Assembly: GCA_020433455.1 (NCBI GenBank)
Contig: JAGRCP010000146.1
Coordinates: forward strand, 1-49,248
DNA from: Caldilineaceae bacterium
Lineage (GTDB): Bacteria; Chloroflexota; Anaerolineae; Caldilineales; Caldilineaceae
Direction: 5' to 3'
Length of the DNA stretch: 49,248 nt
A model generated the notes under the pieces. It was not told the DNA's origin, did no database searches, and saw only the letters and a program-made list of their open reading frames with translations. This document shows, one piece after another, positions 43,305 to 49,248 of this stretch. How positions within the stretch are numbered: position 1 is the stretch's first letter; each line of letters begins with the position of its first letter. The position numbers and the translations under genes are program-made.

Positions 43305-45725
43305 TTACCGTCCTCCACAGCCAGGACATGTAGGCGGATCTGTAGGGGAGGCGGTGGAGCCGCTCCCACCGCCCGGAATCTGAAAATGACTTCCGGCACC
43401 CAGTTCAGCGATACGGCGGTAGGGTTCCAGTTCCACCAGAAGCACGCCCCAAACGTAGTCACGGTTATAGTCTAACTGAGCCAGATTATTTGCGGTGCTC
43501 TCCATGTTGACTTCGACCGACGTCTTCTTAATGGAGCCCACAGGTCCGAAGCCGTCTACCATGGCTGTGCCCTCCGCCGGCCAGAAGACCAGTTCATAAT
43601 ATTGATTGGCGGCCAGGGTCAGGTTGACTGGCTGCCAGGAGAAGACGCGCCGTCCGCTCAGGGCGGCCTCCATGGGTAACAGGCTGGTCACGGCGGCCCC
43701 GGACGGTGGGCCCGCCGTCCGGGGAACGGCCGTATTGATCGCGGTGGCCGCGGTGGTCGGTATGGGCGTCGCGGTAGGCGGTTTGGACGTAATGGTCGGT
43801 AGTGGCGTAGCCGTCGGCCTTTTTGTATTGGGGGGCGTGGCCGTAGGCAGCGGTATGGGCGTAGACGTAGGCGTGGCTGTCGGAACCGGCGTCGATGTGG
43901 GCCGGCGAGTGGGCGTTTTGGTGACTGTCGCGGTTGCTGTGGCGGTACGGATTGGCTGCAACGTTTCCGTCGGCGTCCGTGTTGGAGAGGCAGTGGCGGT
44001 TGCAGTCGGCGATACTGGTGTAGCCGTGGGCGTTTCCGTAGGGACAGGCTTTGCCGTGGACGTGCCGGTAGGCGTCTCCTGCGCGGCGGCGACTACCCGA
44101 GGTTCCGCGGTGGGCGATATGACCAGCGGCGTAGAGGTGGGCGGACGGGTTGCCGTAGACGTGGGTAGCGGCGTAGCAGAGGCAGTCTCCCGGGTGGAAA
44201 CTAGTGCAATTGCTGTCGGATCGATGGCAAGACTTGTTATAATATCACTGTATGGGTGGGCGAATTCAGCTGCGCTCGCCTCATCCACGATAGTGCCGAC
44301 GACAAAATCATAGCCGTTCGTTTGTACGGAAGTCAGGATCATCTGCATACGCTGACCCAGCCACGTGGCGCTATAGTGCTCCTGTTCAGCGATGCCCGGT
44401 ACGCTCTGGATGCTCGCCTCCTCCATGCGCGAAACGACAGCGTAAGGCAGATCGGCTACGGCCAGGAATTCTTCGAGGGAGATTGGCCCTGAGGCGTCGG
44501 AAGGTCGCATCTGGTGCCAGATGAAGACGCGTGCCTGCTGGTCGGGTGCATCTATGGTAAGCATTTGGCCGTTGCCTACAGCTTGGTTTGTACGTGTCCA
44601 TCCCCGCGGCGTATCTATCATATAGAGATGGTCGGGCGCCTGATATAGGTCCAGTGCCGGTTTGCCCAGTTGCGAATTGGCAACTGGAATGCTTGTCGGC
44701 GTGCCGGCCATACGGTTTGCCGGTCGCATGCGAAGAAAGACAAGCGCGATGAGGATCACCAGCGCGGAAACCAGCAATCTTAATCCGATGCTGCGTCGCC
44801 GATCACGTGTTTTTCCCGCCACAGCCTCTTGGGTGCTGGATGGGCGGCTGGCTAACTCTATCCGCAGCATTTGCTCGTCGGTCTGGGTTGGTTGCCAGGT
44901 GCCTCCCTCTTCAAAGGCCTCCACAAACGCCCCGGCGCTGGAGTAGCGGACGGGCGGCGATTTGGCCATTACCCGCTCCAGTGCATATAGCTGCCCGGGG
45001 GGTATGTCGGGGTTGAGTTGCTGCGCAGGCGTAGGCGGCTCATAGACAATCTTGTGCAGCAGTGCCGGTTGGCTGTCGGCTTCAAAAGGAAGACGTCCCG
45101 TTATGAGCAGGTAGGCGATTATGCCCAGGCTGTAGATGTCGCTGCGTCGGTCGACGCGTGACGATCCCCTGGCCTGTTCGGGGGACATGTAGGCGAGCGT
45201 GTCGATGGTCATGTCGGCGGTGGTGTAAGCGGCGTGATCCGTGTCCAGCAGCTTGGCGACGCCGAAGTCGGTGAGCATGACGCGGCCCGCTTGATTCATC
45301 AGCAGATTGCTGGGCTTGATATCCTGATGTACGACGCCCTGGCTGTGCGCATAATCCAGCCCCGCGGCCGCCTGTTGGAGAATGTGCTGCGCTTCGTTGG
45401 GGCTCAGGCTCCGGTCCAGTTTGCGCAAATATTCGGTCAGGGTGACGCCGTCGATTAGTTCCATGGCGATGTAAAACTGACCGTCACTTTCACCCGTTTC
45501 ATAGACGCGGACAACTTTGTCGTGCTTAAGTTTTTCTGCGTGTTTCCCTTCGCGTAGAAAGCGTTTTTGGTTGTTGGAATCATGGATTAAATGTGCGGCC
45601 AAAATTTTGAGCGCTACGGGCTGATTAGTACGCGTATCGACAGCGCGATAGACGACCGCCATGCCGCCACGTCCGATTTCTTCTTCAATGTGATAATGAC
45701 CAAACGTTGTATCGGAAAGATCCAT
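43305..45725 (-). CDS. One-pass Ser/Thr protein kinase with extracellular domains
   Basis: 806 aa. Kinase domain about 9-270: GRGGMAVVYRA glycine loop, VALKIL with Lys40, catalytic loop VVHQDIKPSNLL (Gln134-Asp135), LTDFGVAK and a MSPEQARG activation-loop end. The usual HRD is HQD, a non-RD form. A membrane helix (about 315-335, LLVSALVILIALVFL) is followed by an outer domain (about 365-510, MIDTPRGWTRTNQAV), a Pro/Thr-rich linker of about 170 residues and a small C-terminal beta domain (YELVFWPAEGTAMVDGF). It is likely a sensor kinase with PknB-type signalling. Both flanking secreted genes are on the same strand. The start has no strong ribosome-binding site. Confidence 0.93.
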   Translation of the reverse strand: MDLSDTTFGHYHIEEEIGRGGMAVVYRAVDTRTNQPVALKILAAHLIHDSNNQKRFLREGKHAEKLKHDKVVRVYETGESDGQFYIAMELIDGVTLTEYLRKLDRSLSPNEAQHILQQAAAGLDYAHSQGVVHQDIKPSNLLMNQAGRVMLTDFGVAKLLDTDHAAYTTADMTIDTLAYMSPEQARGSSRVDRRSDIYSLGIIAYLLITGRLPFEADSQPALLHKIVYEPPTPAQQLNPDIPPGQLYALERVMAKSPPVRYSSAGAFVEAFEEGGTWQPTQTDEQMLRIELASRPSSTQEAVAGKTRDRRRSIGLRLLVSALVILIALVFLRMRPANRMAGTPTSIPVANSQLGKPALDLYQAPDHLYMIDTPRGWTRTNQAVGNGQMLTIDAPDQQARVFIWHQMRPSDASGPISLEEFLAVADLPYAVVSRMEEASIQSVPGIAEQEHYSATWLGQRMQMILTSVQTNGYDFVVGTIVDEASAAEFAHPYSDIITSLAIDPTAIALVSTRETASATPLPTSTATRPPTSTPLVISPTAEPRVVAAAQETPTGTSTAKPVPTETPTATPVSPTATATASPTRTPTETLQPIRTATATATVTKTPTRRPTSTPVPTATPTSTPIPLPTATPPNTKRPTATPLPTITSKPPTATPIPTTAATAINTAVPRTAGPPSGAAVTSLLPMEAALSGRRVFSWQPVNLTLAANQYYELVFWPAEGTAMVDGFGPVGSIKKTSVEVNMESTANNLAQLDYNRDYVWGVLLVELEPYRRIAELGAGSHFQIPGGGSGSTASPTDPPTCPGCGGR
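43735..44190. repeat. Low-complexity DNA coding for the kinase Pro/Thr linker
   Basis: Degenerate short repeats of GTAGGCGT-like units code for TPTSTPIP-type residues on the minus strand. The opposite strand is open and reads as Val/Gly-rich nonsense. Such tracts change length easily. Confidence 0.75.
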
Positions 45726-46151
45726 ATCTCTTAATCCATCCCTGCAGGCCAGGTTTCCTGGGTATTGGGGATTTGAGTATCGTCATCCACAAGCTGAAAA
45801 CAATATGGCAGTCGACGGCCAAAAGCGTTTTCAATTCCCGGAGTTTCAGGATGAGAGTGAGCCCAGAGTGAACCGCCGGGGACGGCGTTTTCTGCGCATT
45901 GAGACGCTCCTTCACTTACCTGATCGTCAGGTTGTCAGTAGTGTATCATGCGAACATTTGTTTAGCGATTTCGACTTGAACCGGTTTAATCCTCTAGGAT
46001 GCCCTCTGGTGAGACGCTGTCGGTTGATAGAGATTGATGCCGGTGATACGGGATTCATAATGTGTTAACCCGCAAGGAGGACGCGTAGATATGGGGGGAG
46101 AATATTTTCTGGAAAGGGCTGGCAAATCTCTATAACATTGATGTGTAATGA

Positions 46152-46307
46152 TGTTTGTCCGATGCTCCGGACTCCTGGTATGGGTTACGCGATGAAATCG
46201 ACGCTCGTCGCGTCCAACGACGCCGTCAACTTCGCCTCAGGCAAAATCCTAACGCCTATCTTTGCGATCTGGAAAAACGATTACTCGAGTTAACCTTGCC
46301 ACCGTAG
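46152..46307 (+). pseudogene. Possible 3' fragment of a lost gene
   Basis: An open stretch of 51 codons between a TGA and a TAG reads SDAPDSWYGLRDEIDARR and continues Arg/Gln/Leu-rich to LEKRLLELTLPP. Its composition looks like the charged helical end of a real protein, but there is no ATG or ribosome-binding site. I do not recognise the family. It could equally be chance. Confidence 0.25.
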
Positions 46308-46310
46308 AAA

Positions 46311-46345
46311 AAAGCGGGCATTGCGCTCAACGCAATGCCCGCTTT
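46311..46345 (-). terminator. Terminator hairpin after the 931-aa repeat protein gene
   Basis: Perfect 15-bp arms (46311-46325 with 46331-46345), loop CTCAA, followed by a T-run on the minus strand. The stem matches the hairpin at 40591-40621 and lies at a similar distance from its stop codon. Confidence 0.92.
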
Positions 46346-46374
46346 GTGGCGATGGGGAATAAGATGGTCAGCCG

Positions 46375-49170
46375 TTAGTCGCAGGGATGTTCCGGACTGT
46401 CGTCACAAAGTGATATGTTGTCGATGAACCAATTACTGATTTGATCATCACTGTCGAGTTCGGCGAGGAATGTAATCGTTATACGCTCACCTATGAACTC
46501 GCTGATATCCACTGAAGCGGAACCCCATTCGGACGAGTTATTTGGCCGGCAGAGATCTATGTCATAGATACTCTGATTATTGACGTTAATATAGGCGCGA
46601 TCACCTTCGCATGTGCTGTCAAGTGAACCGATCCAGTATGAAAAGTGAAGTTTGACTAAACCAAAGTCTGCCGGTAGCTGGATGCTTTGCGACAGAAGAG
46701 ATCGTTCATTCTCTCTGCCCCCCAGCCAGGCGAGGTTTGGCGGACTGGCCGCTGCTATATGCATTGGGGCTACGTCCTCTTCCGGTATGATAAGCTCTAA
46801 ACTTTGACTGGATGTTTCCTGCCATGAGGAATTTTCAGGCGTATCCAGATTCCCGTCGGCAAGCTGTGGGAAAGAAGCCGGAGTCGTATCCGCATTTGCC
46901 ATATGTACCGTCGGCATAAAGATAGACATTGGCTCTCTCTCACGGATATAACGCACTGTTACCGTGTGGTTATCGACAGGCATAAGAAGTCGATTCGTAC
47001 TCTCCGTGCTGCCATCGTCTTCTGTACCGGACCAGCCGCTGATTTCCCAACCTGAATCCTGTCTGGCTTCCAGATCAACCCATTCGCCGGCAACGTATGT
47101 CCCTGTCCCGCAGCCCCCAGAATGGGCCGGCGTTGCTACGGGATCGTTGCCATCTCCTTCATGGAGCCGATTTAGCGTGTGGCAGACTTTGTCTTGATCG
47201 AGGCAGGACCACAACGCACGGTACCATGTATCATATTCTACGGTTACGGATATCGTGGGATCGTGATTGGTCAGCTCAAACCAATCAGGCGATGCAGACG
47301 GCACAAGACTTAGCCATGTTAATTGGCAGCTTTTCTCTTCTTCAGTTGGAGCCGTCGTGGACAGAGAGATAATTGTCCCCGGCTGATAAAAGCCGTTTGA
47401 CTCGGGCGCTATGCTGATAAGCGAGTCATCAGGATAGAGAGAACCGTCATCTAGTGCAATCAAAGCCTCTGCCATAATTCGACGACTCGAGGTGTCGGGC
47501 AGTGTGATGCAAGTCCACTCGGCTCGGAACCACTTGTTATGAGCCATGGTGACGGAAATAGTCAGGTTATGGTTTGCTAATGCATGCCAATCCGGTGAAA
47601 CATCCGGCACGTACCAATACCACGTGAGTTGACAATATTCGCCGTCAATAAGCGGGACCCCTGATGTAATTAATATTGGTGACCCTTCCGGATATGTCTC
47701 CCTGGATTCCGGCTGGATATCGATCAATGCCCGATCATGGTACTCTGCATCGGAGGCAGGCTTAACAAGCAAGTCTACATCGAGCAGATATTGTTGTTGA
47801 GTGATATTACAGTTCCATTCGGCCTGGAACCACTTGTCGTGGTCCATAGTGACAGAAATGGTCTGCTTGTGATGATTGAGTGCATGCCATCCCGTGGCCA
47901 CATCCGGTACATACCAGTACCATGTGACCTGGCAACTCTGGTTGGGAAGAGAGGGCGCATTCGATGTGATTTCAATTTTATCACCATTCTGGTAGACGCC
48001 ATTTTTATCTGGATTGATGGTGATGAGAGTGTTGTCGATGTAGGAGTCACGGTCCGTGGGATGAACAGTAGCTACAACCGACAACGAACGTTGAACCGTT
48101 CTGATCGGCGTGCACTCCCACTCGGCGCGGAACCACTTATCGTGATCCATAGTGACCATGATGGTTTGCCTGTGATGATTCAGAGGGTGCCAGTCGGGTG
48201 AGACATCGGGAACGTACCAGTACCAGGTAACTTGGCAACTCTGGCCGGATGCGGATGGCGCAGCTGAGGTGATCTGGATTTGCGCGCCGTCATCATAGGC
48301 GCCGCCGGTGTCGGGATCAACGATGATGAGGGAATTGTCAGTGTAGGGGGCGTCACCGCTTGGTTCAACAACGGCCTCAACGGAAAGCGTACGTTGGGGC
48401 GCATCGGCAGTACAGTCCCATTCGGCCCGGAACCACTTGTCATGATCCATGGTAACCAAGATATTGGTCTTATGGTGATTGAGCGCATGCCAGTCAGGCG
48501 AGACATCGGGGACGTACCAATACCAGGTAACTTGGCAGCTCTGATCGGAGACGGAAGCGATAGCCGAAGATATCTGGATTTGCGTGCCGTCATCATAGAC
48601 GCCGCCGGTGTCGGGCGTGACGGTGATAAGGGAATTCTGGGTGTAGGAAGAGCCGCCATCCGGTCGGACGATGGCTTCGACGGATAGCGTGCGTTGAGGC
48701 GCGTCGGCAGTACAGTCCCACTCGGCCCGGAACCACTTGTCGTGGTCCATGGTAACGGCGATGGTGCGGTTATGGTGATCCAAGGCATGCCAGTCAGGCG
48801 AGACATCGGGGACGTACCAATACCAGGTAACTTGGCAGCTCTGACCGGAGACGGAAGGGACAGCCGAGGTGATTTGAAGCTGGGTGTCTTCCTCGTAGAC
48901 TCCGTAATCAGGCGTGACGGTAATAAGGGAATTCTGGGTGTAGGAAGAACTGCCGTCCGGTCGGACGATGGCTTCAACCGACAACGTGTAAGTTGGCGGT
49001 TGATAAGTTACGGGAATTTTATGCTCTGCTACTGAAGATGAACTGCTGACCTGACTTGTTGTCATGCCGAACAACAATGCAATAAATAGGAGCAGAATGC
49101 TTCCGCGGAGCGGTATAGTTCGAGTAAAATTATAGGTGTGTAAGTTACGCATCAATCTGTGGCGATACAT
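46375..49170 (-). CDS. Secreted protein with six tandem ~100-residue repeats and the shared C-terminal domain
   Basis: 931 aa from ATG 49170 (AGGAG 7 bases ahead). Signal region about 18-42. Six repeats of about 100 residues (about 50-655) each hold CQVTWYWYVPDVSPDWHAL followed by MDHDKWFRAEWDC. The two Cys per repeat could pair. The first three repeats are closest and the sixth is most diverged. Then come one InlB-like repeat (CHTLNRLHEGDGNDP) and the C-terminal domain SPPNLAWLGGR to SDDQISNWFIDNISLCD, shared with the RCC1 protein at 40644. No enzyme motif. It is probably a surface adhesin or matrix protein. I do not recognise the 100-residue repeat. Confidence 0.88.
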   Translation of the reverse strand: MYRHRLMRNLHTYNFTRTIPLRGSILLLFIALLFGMTTSQVSSSSSVAEHKIPVTYQPPTYTLSVEAIVRPDGSSSYTQNSLITVTPDYGVYEEDTQLQITSAVPSVSGQSCQVTWYWYVPDVSPDWHALDHHNRTIAVTMDHDKWFRAEWDCTADAPQRTLSVEAIVRPDGGSSYTQNSLITVTPDTGGVYDDGTQIQISSAIASVSDQSCQVTWYWYVPDVSPDWHALNHHKTNILVTMDHDKWFRAEWDCTADAPQRTLSVEAVVEPSGDAPYTDNSLIIVDPDTGGAYDDGAQIQITSAAPSASGQSCQVTWYWYVPDVSPDWHPLNHHRQTIMVTMDHDKWFRAEWECTPIRTVQRSLSVVATVHPTDRDSYIDNTLITINPDKNGVYQNGDKIEITSNAPSLPNQSCQVTWYWYVPDVATGWHALNHHKQTISVTMDHDKWFQAEWNCNITQQQYLLDVDLLVKPASDAEYHDRALIDIQPESRETYPEGSPILITSGVPLIDGEYCQLTWYWYVPDVSPDWHALANHNLTISVTMAHNKWFRAEWTCITLPDTSSRRIMAEALIALDDGSLYPDDSLISIAPESNGFYQPGTIISLSTTAPTEEEKSCQLTWLSLVPSASPDWFELTNHDPTISVTVEYDTWYRALWSCLDQDKVCHTLNRLHEGDGNDPVATPAHSGGCGTGTYVAGEWVDLEARQDSGWEISGWSGTEDDGSTESTNRLLMPVDNHTVTVRYIREREPMSIFMPTVHMANADTTPASFPQLADGNLDTPENSSWQETSSQSLELIIPEEDVAPMHIAAASPPNLAWLGGRENERSLLSQSIQLPADFGLVKLHFSYWIGSLDSTCEGDRAYINVNNQSIYDIDLCRPNNSSEWGSASVDISEFIGERITITFLAELDSDDQISNWFIDNISLCDDSPEHPCD
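47220..48990. repeat. Six tandem ~300-bp coding repeats
   Basis: The segment coding for HDKWFRAEW recurs at about 48731, 48431, 48131, 47828 and 47528, with a diverged sixth near 47225, giving a 300-303 bp period. The three copies nearest the gene start are most alike at DNA level. Confidence 0.9.
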
Positions 49171-49248
49171 GACTTTTCTCCTGTGTTAGATGTTCTGTCC
49201 TATCAAAGTAAATGGTAACTATACACTGGGCGTTCGCTAACTTTTGAA

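Larger units (their letters stand above)
45726..46374. other. Long intergenic region upstream of the kinase gene
   Basis: 649 bases. It must contain the kinase promoter; none is clear by eye. It also holds a short hairpin CCTGA-TCG-TCAGG (45919-45931), an orphan coding-like fragment (46152-46307) and the terminator of the next gene. Small frames elsewhere show no recognisable features. Confidence 0.5.

Noticed and set aside
43606..44313. Val/Gly-rich plus-strand frame opposite the kinase linker
   Set aside because: The repetitive composition is the antisense of Pro/Thr-rich TPTPT-type linker codons.
45805..46068. 87-codon plus-strand frame upstream of the kinase gene
   Set aside because: No ribosome-binding site, no recognisable features, and it overlaps the region that must hold the kinase promoter.
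47220..48990. Regular ~300-bp repeats as a possible CRISPR or satellite array
   Set aside because: The repeats are in frame within one large secreted protein and the period is far too long for CRISPR.

Overview
The window looks like chromosomal DNA of a free-living or sludge/sediment member of the Chloroflexota, of Anaerolineae or Caldilineae type. This is an inference from gene style and was not tested by database search. The reasons are moderately high G+C, large secreted proteins with Pro/Thr-rich linkers, a soluble-adenylyl-cyclase-like protein fused to an ATPase and TPRs, a one-pass Ser/Thr kinase with an extracellular domain, LysM-tethered hydrolases and a CUT1-type sugar importer. I see no phage, plasmid, insertion sequence, CRISPR, rRNA or tRNA gene.

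Layout. 1-295: non-coding, short repeats and a hairpin. 296-5808: two minus-strand genes, a LysM/NodB polysaccharide deacetylase and a 1312-aa secreted subtilase. 6112-17221: a nine-gene minus-strand cluster: solute-binding lipoprotein, two ABC permeases, two tandem ADP-ribosylglycohydrolase-family proteins, a PfkB-type kinase, a double-SIS protein, a YjbQ-family protein and a nucleoside phosphorylase. Divergent from it (17528-19322) are a GntR/UTRA repressor and a nucleoside hydrolase. This is the most interesting locus. It reads as an import and breakdown pathway for an N-riboside or ADP-ribose-like compound, controlled from overlapping back-to-back promoters.

19328-25251: GH32 fructan/sucrose hydrolase, MOSC protein, metallophosphoesterase with two LysM domains, two small membrane proteins and diaminopimelate decarboxylase. 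25743-29027: a large secreted DNRLRE/CBM9-like/HExxH protein. 29123-33334: the tandem-cyclase/AAA/TPR regulator. 33471-36343: a secreted HExxH protease preceded by a lipoprotein that looks like a free copy of the protease's N-terminal region. 36513-40506: trehalose synthase and an amylase-like partner. 40644-49170: a Ser/Thr kinase flanked by two repeat-rich secreted proteins that share the same C-terminal domain and the same terminator hairpin.

Most transcription units end in long perfect hairpins. Several starts are fixed by clear Shine-Dalgarno sequences. Two genes (23585 and 33334, both minus strand) instead have a -10-like hexamer 6-7 nt before the start codon, which suggests leaderless mRNAs. 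All functions are assigned by reading motifs in the translated sequence; no search or structure prediction was run.
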